The notes under the pieces are model-generated. The model saw only the letters and a program-made list of their open reading frames with translations. It ran no database searches and had not been told where the DNA came from. 36,691 bases of DNA from RECO01 sp050485385 (lineage in GTDB: Bacteria > Pseudomonadota > Alphaproteobacteria > Geminicoccales > Geminicoccaceae): NCBI GenBank assembly GCA_050485385.1, contig JBJHBG010000042.1, positions 1-36,691 of the forward strand, read 5' to 3'. The position numbers and the translations under genes were made by a program. How positions within the stretch are numbered: position 1 is the stretch's first letter; every line of letters begins with the position of its first letter. Of the stretch, positions 1 through 8,016 are shown in pieces.

Positions 1-395
1 CACGCCACGGACGGGGGGGCGCCCCCCCCCCCCACCCCCGAGAACCCGAGGCTGGCGTCGGCATCCCGACGACCGCCTGCTTCGCCGCCGCCCTCCATGT
101 CTATTGTCGCCCGCAGCCGATGAAGCCTTGGGCCGCGATCGATGCGGCTCCGAGCGAGCGGGCCTGTCCGGGACTGATCGCTGACTATGCGCTGCATGCG
201 AAGGGCGATGGCGCCGCCGAGCCGCACCGAAGGCGGCCTCGACCACGCCACCCACACTCGACCGCACCTTGCCCATGTTGAGGAACACACGCACGACCGC
301 CTCCGCGCCCAGTGGCTCTGCAACGGCCGGCCGCGGGAGAAGGTCGGGCGGGTGACGGCGGAGTGATTCGGACGGTGCGGCGCGCTACGCGGCGC
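1..395. other. Gene-free left edge
   Basis: I find no supportable gene here. The segment lies downstream of the minus-strand SDR gene that ends at 396. Its left end carries a G-run/C-run palindrome (listed separately). A short plus-strand open frame at about 187-365 is uninterrupted but has no ribosome-binding site and resembles nothing I recognise. The stretch 60-310 looks somewhat less G+C-rich than the genes around it, which would fit decayed coding DNA, but I cannot name a parent gene. Confidence 0.5.
13..58. repeat. GC-run palindrome, degenerate relative of the elements at 16.7-19.7 kb
   Basis: GGGGGGGC at 13-20 is followed directly by GCCCCCCC at 21-28, a perfect 16-base palindrome inside a longer C run. 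The sequence then continues CACCCCCGAGAACCCGAGG. The order G-run, C-run, ACCCCC, GA-rich tail matches the 5' half of the element at 16684-16777 (C-run, GCACCCCCCGAAG). It may be a partial copy of the same family, with its other half absent or diverged. Homopolymer runs like this are also error-prone in sequencing. Confidence 0.45.
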
Positions 396-1106
396 TCAGA
401 CCAGGCCGCCGTTCGGCATCACGATCTGGCCCGCGACCCACGACGCCTGCTCGGATGCCAGGAACGCGATGACGGCGGCGACCTCCTCCGGTCGGCCGAC
501 GCGGTCGAACGGGCTGAGGGCCGCCGAGCGCCGGATCGCCTCCTCGGTCTTGCCGGCACGGAAGAGGTCGGTGTCGACCGGGCCTGGGGCCACCGCGTTG
601 ACCCGCACGCGCCGCGGCGCCAGTTCCTTCTGCAGGGAGCGAACGAGGCACTCCAGCGCCCCCTTGCTGGCGATGTAGGCGCCGGAGTTCGGGATCGGAT
701 GCCGCACGAGCGAGGTGCTGACGGCGATGATGCTGCCGCCGTCCGGGCAGTGCCGTGCCGCCGCCTGGAGCACGTTGAAGGCGCCGAACAGGTTGACGCC
801 CATCACCCGCTCGAAGACGGCGGGGTCCATCTCGGCGAGCGGGGCCGGCGGCACGTTGATGCCGGCATTGGCGACGATGCAGTGGGGCGGCGCCCCGAAC
901 GTCTCCCGCACCCGCTCGAACACCGCGTCGACGGCGTCGCGGTCGCGCACGTCGACCTGGTGAGCGTTCGCCGCATCCGCCCCCGCCGGCATCGCCTGGG
1001 CGTAGGTCCAGGCAACGTCGAAGCCGGCGTCGCCGAGGGCTGCGACCGTGGCCGCACCGATCCCGCGGGAGCCGCCGAAGACCAGGGCTACCTTCTTCTC
1101 GCTCAT
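396..1106 (-). CDS. Classical SDR oxidoreductase (236 aa)
   Basis: This is a classical short-chain dehydrogenase/reductase that should use NAD(P)(H) to interconvert an alcohol and a ketone. The Rossmann motif GGSRGIG is at residues 11-17, NAG at 80-82, a catalytic Ser near 130, and Tyr144-x3-Lys148 in YIASK. The C-terminus ends in the usual S.wVtGQ.i..nGG-like segment. The length of 236 residues is normal. The start ATG at 1104-1106 has a GGAGGGAGA ribosome-binding site upstream. It is the last gene of the minus-strand operon tctC-tctB-tctA-SDR, 67 bp after tctA, so it probably acts on the imported solute or a derivative. Family assignment is firm; the substrate is unknown. Confidence 0.93.
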   Translation of the reverse strand: MSEKKVALVFGGSRGIGAATVAALGDAGFDVAWTYAQAMPAGADAANAHQVDVRDRDAVDAVFERVRETFGAPPHCIVANAGINVPPAPLAEMDPAVFERVMGVNLFGAFNVLQAAARHCPDGGSIIAVSTSLVRHPIPNSGAYIASKGALECLVRSLQKELAPRRVRVNAVAPGPVDTDLFRAGKTEEAIRRSAALSPFDRVGRPEEVAAVIAFLASEQASWVAGQIVMPNGGLV

Positions 1107-1173
1107 GGAATCGTCTCCCTCCTGGCCCGCGCGCTCGGGGGCCGTTGTCCAAGATCGGCGCCGGCCCTAGGCG

Positions 1174-2691
1174 TCACGCAGCGTCCCGCCGCAGGATGCG
1201 CCGCTTCGCCCGTGCCAGCAGCGCCCGCACCGTCTCGCTCTGGAAGCTCAACGACAGCACGATCAGCAACAAGAGAACCAGGGCCACGGGCCGGGTGAAG
1301 AACGGCTCGATGCTGCCGAGGCTGCCCTGGAGGGCTCGGCGCAGGTTGACGTCGGCCATGGTGCCGAGGATCAGCCCGATCACCGCCGGGGCCACCGGGT
1401 AGCCCAGCTCCTCCAGGAAGTACACGACGAGGCCGAAGGCGAACATCAAGTAGACGTTGAACAGATTGAGGCCAAGCGAATAGGAGCCGAGTGCGGCGAG
1501 GAACGAGATCACCGGCATCAGCACGGCCGCCGGCACCTGGAGGACGTAGACCGAGACCCGCGCGAGGAGGAGGCCGATGACCAGGATGCACACGGTCGCC
1601 CAGAACAGGATGGCGGCCACCAGCGGGATGAAGTCCGGGTTCTCGATGGCCAGCATCGGCCCCGGCCGGACGCCGTGCAGGTTGAGCGCGCCCAAGAGCA
1701 TCGCCGCCGGCGGCGAGCCGGGGATGGCCAGGATCAGCACCGGGATGATGGCGCCGGCGATGCAGGCGTTGTTGGCGGTCTCGGCGGCGATGACGCCGCG
1801 GATGTTGCCCTTGCCGAAGCTCTCGGGATCGCGGTCGGCCTTGCGTGCGGCATCGTACGAGGTCCAGGCGGCGACGTCCTCGCCGACGCCGGGAATGGTG
1901 CCGATGCCGACGCCGATGCCGCCCGAGCGGAGGATGCCGAACTTGGTGCGCCAAAGTTCGCCATAGGCCGGGCGCAGGCGGCGGATCGGGGCGGTCGCCT
2001 CGTTGTGGCGGCCGAGGTCGCGCATGGCGCGGAACACGGCCGGCAGGGCGAAGCCGCCGAGGATCACCGGCACGATCTCGATGCCGCCGGCGAGCTGTGG
2101 GTTGCCGTAGGTGAAGCGCTGATAGCCCTGCAGGGTCTCGATGCCGACGCAGGCGAGCAGCAGGCCGAGGATGCCCGCGATCCAGCCCTTGGCCGGCATG
2201 TCCGGCGAGGTGAGCGAGCCGCAGATCAAGACGCCGAAGATGGCGAGCAGGAAGAACTCGACCGACGTGAAGTTCAGGGCGAGGCGGACCAGCAGCGGCG
2301 AGATCAAGATCATCGCCACGATGCCGAAGAAGGTGCCCACGGCCGAGGCCACCGTCGCGGTGGCGAGGGCCTCGCCGCCGCGGCCGGCCATCGCCAGCGG
2401 ATGGCCGTCGAGGGCGGTTGCCGCCCCCGCCGCCGTGCCCGGAATGCCCAGCAGGATCGCCGTGTGCGACGGCCCGTAGATGGCACCCACATAGGCGCCG
2501 AGCAGGGCGAAGAGGGTGAGGTCGATCGGCAGGCCGAAGGTAACCGTGGTCAACAGCGCCACGGCGAGCGTCGCCGTCAGGCCGGGCAGGGCACCGAACA
2601 GCACGCCCAGCACGAACGCCGTCGCCAGGACGCCGAGGTTGATGGGCGTGGCGACCGCAACGATCTGGACGAGAAAGCTTTCGAGCATCAT
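1174..2691 (-). CDS. tctA: TctA, large membrane subunit of a tripartite tricarboxylate transporter (505 aa)
   Basis: This is the large permease of a TTT system, which imports carboxylates by secondary transport together with the small subunit TctB and a periplasmic TctC. The protein has about a dozen hydrophobic segments and the two TctA repeats. GALPGLTATLAVALL lies near residues 33-47, ILLGIPGTAAGAATALDGHP near 79-98, and the second-half motif AANNACIAGAIIPVLILAIPG is clearly present. The length is typical (about 500). Tandem ATGs at 2689-2691 and 2686-2688 leave a one-codon ambiguity in the start. It begins 18 bp after the tctB stop. The substrate is not deducible, although the downstream SDR and the divergent SDR-rich block hint at a hydroxylated carboxylate. 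Confidence 0.95.
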   Translation of the reverse strand: MMLESFLVQIVAVATPINLGVLATAFVLGVLFGALPGLTATLAVALLTTVTFGLPIDLTLFALLGAYVGAIYGPSHTAILLGIPGTAAGAATALDGHPLAMAGRGGEALATATVASAVGTFFGIVAMILISPLLVRLALNFTSVEFFLLAIFGVLICGSLTSPDMPAKGWIAGILGLLLACVGIETLQGYQRFTYGNPQLAGGIEIVPVILGGFALPAVFRAMRDLGRHNEATAPIRRLRPAYGELWRTKFGILRSGGIGVGIGTIPGVGEDVAAWTSYDAARKADRDPESFGKGNIRGVIAAETANNACIAGAIIPVLILAIPGSPPAAMLLGALNLHGVRPGPMLAIENPDFIPLVAAILFWATVCILVIGLLLARVSVYVLQVPAAVLMPVISFLAALGSYSLGLNLFNVYLMFAFGLVVYFLEELGYPVAPAVIGLILGTMADVNLRRALQGSLGSIEPFFTRPVALVLLLLIVLSLSFQSETVRALLARAKRRILRRDAA

Positions 2692-2709
2692 GGAGCGTCG
2701 GATCGCCGA

Positions 2710-3225
2710 TCAGGGTGCCGGGACGAACAGAAAGGTCGAAAAGACGTAGGCGATGGCGTAGGGCACGGCGAAGGCGACCGCGAGAGTGATGGCGAGGCGC
2801 TTGGGCCAAGCGGCACCGGCGCCGGGCAGCCAGAAGAGGCCGATGAACACGGCGAGGAAGAAGGCACTCACGAGCTGGTAGGGGTAGTTGCCGAGGCCCG
2901 CGAAGATATAGAGCCCGATCCACGCCATCGCGAACACGACGCGATGCACGCCGAAATTGCGCGGCAGGCCAACGAGCCAGCGGCCGAACGTCCCGACGAG
3001 GTCCCGGTGGCCGCCTTCCTTGATGGCGACCGCGAGCACCCTGAGGCTGAAGACGATCAAGAGAGCGCCGACGATGGTCGGGAAGAGGGCGGGCGAGGTG
3101 TACCACTGGTGGCGGCCGCGCACCCAGGGCATCTGGCTCGCCTCGTAGACGACGTAGGCGCCGAGCACGACGAACAGCGCCGATACCACCACGTCCGCCT
3201 TGCGCCGTGCCGGGGCCGGAAGCAT
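2710..3225 (-). CDS. tctB: TctB, small membrane subunit of a TTT transporter (171 aa)
   Basis: This is a small integral membrane protein with about four hydrophobic segments (roughly residues 12-30, 45-65, 95-120 and 140-165) and the family-typical N-terminal segment ALFPTIVGALLIVFSL. It pairs with TctA. It lies between tctC and tctA in the usual C-B-A order. The gap of 73 bp after the tctC stop contains a strong hairpin (3248-3279), which probably lowers permease expression relative to the binding protein. TctB proteins diverge quickly, so the call rests on size, topology and position as well as the conserved N-terminal segment. Confidence 0.9.
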   Translation of the reverse strand: MLPAPARRKADVVVSALFVVLGAYVVYEASQMPWVRGRHQWYTSPALFPTIVGALLIVFSLRVLAVAIKEGGHRDLVGTFGRWLVGLPRNFGVHRVVFAMAWIGLYIFAGLGNYPYQLVSAFFLAVFIGLFWLPGAGAAWPKRLAITLAVAFAVPYAIAYVFSTFLFVPAP

Positions 3226-3247
3226 GGGACACCCTCGCGGTTGCGAC

Positions 3248-3279
3248 GCGGCACGCCGGCCCGGGGACCGGCGTGCCGC
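3248..3279 (-). promoter_or_regulatory. Intercistronic hairpin between tctC and tctB
   Basis: GCGGCACGCCGG at 3248-3259 and CCGGCGTGCCGC at 3268-3279 form a perfect 12-bp stem with an 8-base loop. It starts 19 bp after the tctC stop and ends 22 bp before the tctB start. There is no U-tract, so it is more likely an mRNA-stabilising or attenuating stem than a full intrinsic terminator. The same arrangement follows tctC at 31.4 kb and dctP at 35.2 kb. Confidence 0.75.
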
Positions 3280-3298
3280 CGTCAGTGACGGGTAGGGT

Positions 3299-4303
3299 TC
3301 AGTTCGGCTCGGGAATGCCGATCTCGGCCGGGTTCAGCTCCGCCACGCCGAGGTTGTACAGCTCCCAGCTCAGCACTTCCTGCTGGCGCAGCACCCGCTC
3401 CATCGCCGCGTCGCCGTGCTCGAAGATGAGCGTGAAGTGCCGCTCCTCCAGTTCGGCCATGCGCGGATGGTCGCGCACCGCCTCGAACGCGGCATCGAAG
3501 CGCTCGACGACGTGCGCCGGCGTGTCGGCGGGCAGCGCCATGCCGAGCCACTGCGCTGCGGCGGTGTTGCCGACGTCGGGGTAGGTGTCGCCGGCGGCGG
3601 GAATGGTGCCGTGGTCGGGGAAGTCGTAGGAATTCATGCGCACCATGGCGAGCGGGCGGTACTGCCCGGCGCGGATGTACTCGGCCTGCTCGGCGACGCC
3701 GGAGACCACGGCCTCGACCTCGCCGGTCATGGTCGCGACCTGCGCCGGCGCGCTGCCCTCGAACGAGATGAGGTTGAAGCCGGCGTCGGCCGCGGCGTCG
3801 AGCGCCATGGCCTTCAGGTGCCAGACACAGCCGGTGGCGCAGAAGCCGACGCGGACGCGGCCGGGGTTCTCGCGGCTGGCGTTCACCAGGTCCTCGAGGG
3901 TATGGTAGGGCGAGTCCTCGCGGACCGAGATGACGCCCTGCGAACCGGCGACGATGTACCAGCGCCAGTCGTCCATCCGGGTGTGGTGGTACTCCATGAT
4001 CGGCACGATCGGCATGTGCTCCGAGGCGCCGAGGATGGCGTGGCCGTCGTGCGGCTGGCCCCAGACGTGCTGCATGGCGACACCGCCGCCGCCGCCCGTG
4101 CGGTTGGTGACGTTGATGCGGGCGCCGAGTTCCTCCGACAGCGCGTCGGCCATCAGCCGGTTGACCATGTCGGTGGCGCCGCCGGCCGAGGCCCAGACCG
4201 AGATCTCGATCGGCCGCTGCGGCCAGTCCTGCGCATGCACGCTGGTCGCGGCGGTCAACGCACCGACCGCGATCGCTGCCATCAAGGCTTTCGAGTAGGT
4301 CAT
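3299..4303 (-). CDS. tctC: TctC, periplasmic solute-binding protein of a TTT transporter (334 aa)
   Basis: This is a Bug-type periplasmic binding protein that captures a carboxylate for TctAB. A Sec signal peptide spans residues 1-24 (hydrophobic core KALMAAIAVGALTAAT, cleavage after SVHA), and the mature part begins QDWPQRPIE. Family motifs include GGATDMVNRL and NRTGGGGGVAM. Two cysteines, Cys155 and Cys159 (CATGC), could form a disulfide in the periplasm, which I do not recognise as typical of the family. The start at 4301-4303 is chosen because GGGGAGGAA lies just upstream and the signal peptide begins there; an in-frame ATG 62 codons earlier would destroy the signal peptide. It is the first gene of its operon. 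Confidence 0.93.
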   Translation of the reverse strand: MTYSKALMAAIAVGALTAATSVHAQDWPQRPIEISVWASAGGATDMVNRLMADALSEELGARINVTNRTGGGGGVAMQHVWGQPHDGHAILGASEHMPIVPIMEYHHTRMDDWRWYIVAGSQGVISVREDSPYHTLEDLVNASRENPGRVRVGFCATGCVWHLKAMALDAAADAGFNLISFEGSAPAQVATMTGEVEAVVSGVAEQAEYIRAGQYRPLAMVRMNSYDFPDHGTIPAAGDTYPDVGNTAAAQWLGMALPADTPAHVVERFDAAFEAVRDHPRMAELEERHFTLIFEHGDAAMERVLRQQEVLSWELYNLGVAELNPAEIGIPEPN

Positions 4304-4515
4304 TCGTTCGTTCCTCCCCAGGGTCTTCATTCGTTCGGGTCGCTGTCGGAACCGGGACCGGCCGCGTTGGCGACGCGAGGGCGCCGGAAAGCGGTCTTCG
4401 TCAGGGCCGGCGAACATGCGGTACTGCGTATCGCACGCGTGGCCGGGATCGCTCCCCGCCGCTCGCGCACCTTGACCTCCTTGCAGCATCGTCGATCACT
4501 CGTGCCGGTCTGAAA

Positions 4516-4545
4516 AACGTAAGGGCCCGATCTCGTCGCTGTCAA
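4516..4545 (-). promoter_or_regulatory. Candidate sigma-70 promoter of the tctCBA-SDR operon
   Basis: Reading the minus strand, a perfect TTGACA -35 box lies at 4540-4545 and a weaker TACGTT -10 at 4516-4521, 18 bases apart. Transcription would start near 4509 and run toward tctC at 4303. The -35 is convincing and the -10 is poor, so an activator may be needed. Confidence 0.45.
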
Positions 4546-4550
4546 TATCG

Positions 4551-4575
4551 CATCGTGAGTAAGCATCCCACGATG
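4551..4575. promoter_or_regulatory. Inverted repeat, candidate operator
   Basis: CATCGTG at 4551-4557 and CACGATG at 4569-4575 form a 7-bp inverted repeat with an 11-base spacer. It sits directly upstream of the minus-strand -35 box at 4540-4545, a usual place for an activator site. The half-site belongs to no family I can name. Confidence 0.35.
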
Positions 4576-4710
4576 ACGATAGCTCGGAACCGTGTCGCGC
4601 ACACCTGCGGCATCGGCGCTACGCCAGCGCGCACGCGGAATTCGGCGATCTGCCGGGTGAGCGAAGGCCCTGAGCCAGGCCGGAGGATAGTCGCGTGGCT
4701 GCGCCTGGCG

Positions 4711-4739
4711 TTGATCTTGCCACATCGCGAGGCTATGCT
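4711..4739 (+). promoter_or_regulatory. Sigma-70 promoter of the catabolic operon
   Basis: TTGATC at 4711-4716 and TATGCT at 4734-4739 are separated by exactly 17 bases. The predicted transcription start is near 4746, giving a leader of about 68 bases before the ATG at 4814. This is the best promoter match in the region. Confidence 0.6.
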
Positions 4740-4813
4740 CGTCATTATGAAATGTTGGGCCAGCCGGGGTCGCACCCCGAGAGCCGGCCTTCCCTCGAGG
4801 AAAGGAGGCATGC

Positions 4814-6601
4814 ATGGCCAAGGGCGCCGAACTCATCACGGAATTCCTCGTCGGCCAAGGGGTGCCGTACGTGTTCGGGATCTGCGGTCACGGCAATGTC
4901 GGCATGCTCGACGCGCTCTACGATGCCCGCGACGACATCAAGCTCATCTCGCCGCGCCACGAGCAGGTGGCGGCCCACATGGCCGACGGCTATTTCCGCG
5001 TGAAGCACGAGCCCGTGGCGACGCTCACCTCCTGCGGGCCGGGCTCCGCCAACATCGTCATGGGCACGGCCTTGGCGCTGACCGACAGCTCGGCCTTCCT
5101 CGCCATCACCGCCAACGTGCCGACCGCGCAGTTCAACCGCAGCCCCTTCCAGGAGCTGAACCGCCACAACCAGGCCGACTTCGCCAACGTCATGCGGCCG
5201 GTGGTCAAGCGCAGCTTCCAGCCGACGCGGGTCGACATGCTGCCCTTGGCGCTGCGCCAGTCGATGACGACCATGCTCACCGGGCGGCCCGGTCCCGTGC
5301 ATCTCGACGTGCCCTTCAACGTCTTCCAGGAGGAGGCGGACGTCGGGCTCGAGCATGGGGGCGCGATCAGGGCCAATGCACCGCGCAGCGCCGCCAGTGC
5401 GGAGGACGTGGCACGCACCGTCGACCTGCTGCTCGCGGCCGAACGCCCGGTCCTGTTCGTCGGCCACGGCGTCACGCTATCGGAGGCGTCCGACGAGCTG
5501 ACGGCCCTGGCGCGCCGCCTGTCCGTGCCCGTGATCAGCTCGCCCAACGGCATGGGCACGCTCGACATGGAGGATGCGCTGTCGCTCGGCTTCATCGGCC
5601 GCAACGGCGCCTATCCGGCGAACCAGGCGGGGCGCCTCGCCGACCTCGTGCTCGCCGTCGGCGCCCGCTTCGACGACCGCTCGGCCTCCTCGTGGATGCC
5701 CGGCTATTCCTGGAATTTCCCGACCACCAAGCTGATCCACGTCGACGTCGATCCGGCGGAGGTGGGCCGGAACTATGCACCCGACCTGCCGATCCTCGCG
5801 GATGCCCGGAGCTTTCTCCGCCAGGTTCTGGCCGAACTCGACGCGCGCGGCGTCGGCGGCGAGCCGCGGCTCGGCCCCTGGCGCGAGCAGATCGCCGGCT
5901 GGACTGCGGAATGGGAGGCGTTCGTCCGCCCAAACTTCGCGGTCCACGCCCAGCCGATGCGGCCGGAACGGGTGGTGGCGGACCTTCGCCGCGTGCTGCC
6001 CGACGACGCCATCCTCACCTTCGACGCCGGCGTCCATCACAACTGGTTCATGCAGTTCTGGAAGGCGCGGCGGCCGGGAACGATGCTCAACAGCTGGGGC
6101 TTCTCCGGCATGGGCTTCGGCCCGGCGAGTGCGCTCGGCGCCAAGTTGGCGGCCCCCGACCGGCCGGTGATCTCGGTCTGCGGCGACGGCGGGTTCGCCA
6201 TGGTCCCGCACGTGCTCTGCACCGCCGTCGAGTACGACATCCCCGTCGTCTGGGTGGTCTGGAACAACTTCGCCTGGGGGGCGATCCGCGACATCCAATA
6301 CGGCCTGTTCGACGGCCGCGAGATCGGCACGGCCTTCTACGCCGGCGCCAACGCCCAGCCCTACAACCCCGACTTCGCCATGTGGGCGCGGGCGGCCGGC
6401 GTCGAGGCCAAGACCGTCACCCGCTCCGAGGACTTCGCCGCAGCCTTGGAGGAGGCGGTGCGCGCCAACCGGCCCTATCTGCTCGACGTCCATGTCGACG
6501 CCGACATTCGCCCGCCAGCGACCGGGGCCTGGGCCTTGCCGCCGATCCCGCACAAGGAGCCCGTCTTCGGCCAGCGCGTGCTGCCCGACGGCACGGCCTG
6601 A
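4814..6601 (+). CDS. ThDP-dependent enzyme, acetolactate synthase-like (595 aa)
   Basis: This is a thiamine-diphosphate enzyme of the acetolactate synthase/benzoylformate decarboxylase superfamily, which makes or breaks C-C bonds next to a carbonyl. The three domains are in order: an N-terminal Pyr domain with the catalytic Glu50 in SPRHEQVAAHMADGY, a central FAD/NAD-like domain (about 190-330), and a C-terminal PP domain with the ThDP/Mg motif from GDGG at 457-460 to NN at about 484-485. The length of 595 is usual. The ribosome-binding site AAAGGAGG lies 5 bases before the ATG. GICGHGN near residue 23 resembles catabolic members rather than biosynthetic IlvB, and there is no IlvN-like small subunit next to it. 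It is followed after 1 bp by an extended SDR. The substrate is unknown. Confidence 0.92.
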   Translation: MAKGAELITEFLVGQGVPYVFGICGHGNVGMLDALYDARDDIKLISPRHEQVAAHMADGYFRVKHEPVATLTSCGPGSANIVMGTALALTDSSAFLAITANVPTAQFNRSPFQELNRHNQADFANVMRPVVKRSFQPTRVDMLPLALRQSMTTMLTGRPGPVHLDVPFNVFQEEADVGLEHGGAIRANAPRSAASAEDVARTVDLLLAAERPVLFVGHGVTLSEASDELTALARRLSVPVISSPNGMGTLDMEDALSLGFIGRNGAYPANQAGRLADLVLAVGARFDDRSASSWMPGYSWNFPTTKLIHVDVDPAEVGRNYAPDLPILADARSFLRQVLAELDARGVGGEPRLGPWREQIAGWTAEWEAFVRPNFAVHAQPMRPERVVADLRRVLPDDAILTFDAGVHHNWFMQFWKARRPGTMLNSWGFSGMGFGPASALGAKLAAPDRPVISVCGDGGFAMVPHVLCTAVEYDIPVVWVVWNNFAWGAIRDIQYGLFDGREIGTAFYAGANAQPYNPDFAMWARAAGVEAKTVTRSEDFAAALEEAVRANRPYLLDVHVDADIRPPATGAWALPPIPHKEPVFGQRVLPDGTA

Positions 6602-6602
6602 G

Positions 6603-7547
6603 GTGGCGCGCATCCTGGTCACGGGCGGCGCCGGCTTCGTCGGTGCGGCGTTGGTCGAGGCCCTGGCGGCGCGGGGCGACGAGGTGGCCGTGTTCGACCT
6701 GGGTGCCACGCCGGCCTTGGCGCGGCTGCTGGAGCGCTTTCCCCGCCTCCGCTTCTTCCCTGGCGACCTCGTCGACTGGCCGGGGCTCTTGGAGGCGGTG
6801 GCCGCGGTGCGGCCGGAGACCGTCGTGCATTGCGCGGCCCTGGTCGGCATCGCCAAGGGCGTCGCCAGCCCGATCGCCACCATGCGCGTCAATGTCGAGG
6901 GTGCCCTTGCCGTGTTCGCGGCGATGCGCCTGTTCGACGTGCCGCGGCTGGTGAACCTCTCCTCGGAGGAGATCTACGGGCCGTTCGCCCACCCGGTCAT
7001 CGACGAGACGCACCCCTGCCGGCCGGTGAAGCCCTACGGCATCTCGAAATACGCGGTCGAGCAACTGGCGCGCGACTTCGCCCAGGAGAGCGGCAAGGAG
7101 GTGCTGCACGTCCGCACCTGCTGGGTCTACGGCCCTGGCCTGCCGCGGGCGCGCGTGCCCAAGACCCTCCTGGACGCGGCCATCGAGGGCCGGTCCTTGC
7201 ACCTCGCGGGCGGGGCCGACTACCGGGTCGATCAGATCTACGTCGACGATCTGGTGGACGGCATGCTCCGCCTCATGGACCACCGGGACCATCGCCACGA
7301 CGCCTATCACCTGACCACGGGCGAGGCTCCCAGCCTCGGCGAGGCGGTGGACCTGATCCGCCGGATCGTGCCCGGCGCCGACCTCGCCATCGCCCCCGGC
7401 CCGTTCGAGGTGACGCCCGGCGTGGCGGCCGTGCGCAAGGGCGCCCTCGACTGCACCCGTGCCCGCGAAGCGTTCGGCTTCAGCCCGCGCTACGACCTCG
7501 GCCGCGGTTTCGAGGCCTATGTCGCGGCGAGGCGGGCCGGTGCTTGA
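6603..7547 (+). CDS. NAD-dependent epimerase/dehydratase, extended SDR (314 aa)
   Basis: This is an extended SDR of the sugar-nucleotide epimerase/uronate dehydrogenase type. TGGAGFVG is at residues 7-14, a catalytic Ser lies near 120-121 in NLSSEEIYG, and Tyr145-x3-Lys149 is in YGISK. I chose the GTG at 6603-6605, one base after the upstream stop, because the Rossmann strand MARILVTGG begins immediately; earlier in-frame codons would only add a low-complexity tail that overlaps the ThDP gene. It is therefore tightly coupled to the ThDP enzyme. Its stop is 7 bp from the stop of the converging dehydroquinase-like gene. The substrate is not known; no neighbouring genes make sugar nucleotides, so a free sugar acid or alicyclic substrate is more likely than UDP-sugar. 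Confidence 0.9.
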   Translation: MARILVTGGAGFVGAALVEALAARGDEVAVFDLGATPALARLLERFPRLRFFPGDLVDWPGLLEAVAAVRPETVVHCAALVGIAKGVASPIATMRVNVEGALAVFAAMRLFDVPRLVNLSSEEIYGPFAHPVIDETHPCRPVKPYGISKYAVEQLARDFAQESGKEVLHVRTCWVYGPGLPRARVPKTLLDAAIEGRSLHLAGGADYRVDQIYVDDLVDGMLRLMDHRDHRHDAYHLTTGEAPSLGEAVDLIRRIVPGADLAIAPGPFEVTPGVAAVRKGALDCTRAREAFGFSPRYDLGRGFEAYVAARRAGA

Positions 7548-7554
7548 GGACCGC

Positions 7555-8016
7555 TCAACCGGCGGCGCGTCGCCGGTCGATGACGTGCAGGAGGCCGTCC
7601 AGGCCAAGGACGTAGGACTCGATCCCGAAGCCCAGGACCATGCCCTCCGAGGCCTCGGCGGTCACCGTCTGGAGCCCGCCCTTGATCGAATTGTGGGTGA
7701 TGTGGACCTCGACATAGGGCAGGCGGGGGCGCACCGCCTTGAGGCAGTCGCGCAGCGCGAAGCCGGCATATTGAAAGCCCGCCGGGTTCATCAAGAGGCC
7801 GTCCATGCCGCTGTCGGCCGCCCGGTAGACGTGGCCGATCGCCTCGCCTTCGACGTGGGTGTAGACGATCTCCAGGGCGACGCCCCGCTCGGCCGCCCGC
7901 GCCTGCATCGCCGCGTCGAGCTCCGCTGCCGTGGTGGTGCCGTAGAACTCGGGCTCGCGCTTGCCGAGATAGGTCATGTTGGCGCCTTGCAGCATCAGGA
8001 TGCGGGTGGCGGGCAT
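7555..8016 (-). CDS. Type II 3-dehydroquinate dehydratase homologue with altered substrate pocket (153 aa)
   Basis: The fold and length match type II dehydroquinases (AroQ, about 150 aa). Seen directly: LGKREPEFYG with Arg20 and Tyr25 (the catalytic-loop Arg19/Tyr24 in M. tuberculosis), Asn77-Pro78, Asp90, and Glu103-Val-His105 (the E-V-H acid motif). Not conserved: the usual T-H-T-S after the Asn-Pro motif is Q-Y-A-G here, so the substrate-binding His is Tyr83, and the two arginines that normally follow the E-V-H motif are Lys112 and Gln116. The mechanism may thus be retained on a different substrate. The ATG at 8014-8016 fits the family N-terminus. It lies on the opposite strand inside the catabolic block, diverging from the cupin gene. 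Confidence 0.85.
   Translation of the reverse strand: MPATRILMLQGANMTYLGKREPEFYGTTTAAELDAAMQARAAERGVALEIVYTHVEGEAIGHVYRAADSGMDGLLMNPAGFQYAGFALRDCLKAVRPRLPYVEVHITHNSIKGGLQTVTAEASEGMVLGFGIESYVLGLDGLLHVIDRRRAAG

Larger units (their letters stand above)
4304..4813. promoter_or_regulatory. Divergent regulatory region between tctC and the ThDP enzyme gene
   Basis: These 510 bp separate the minus-strand TTT operon from the plus-strand catabolic operon. I see no convincing gene. The region holds a plus-strand promoter (4711-4739), a plausible minus-strand promoter (4516-4545) and an inverted repeat (4551-4575), each listed separately. The minus-strand transcript would have a leader of about 200 bases. 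Shared control of the two operons is an inference from this arrangement; the IclR protein at 11248-12060 is the obvious candidate regulator. Confidence 0.6.

Noticed and set aside
187..365. Short plus-strand open frame at the left edge (about 59 codons)
   Set aside because: No ribosome-binding site, no recognised similarity, and composition compatible with chance.
1675..3288. Plus-strand open frame of over 500 codons opposite tctA and tctB
   Set aside because: Its sequence is Glu/Arg/His-rich without structure, and the minus strand encodes clear membrane proteins here.
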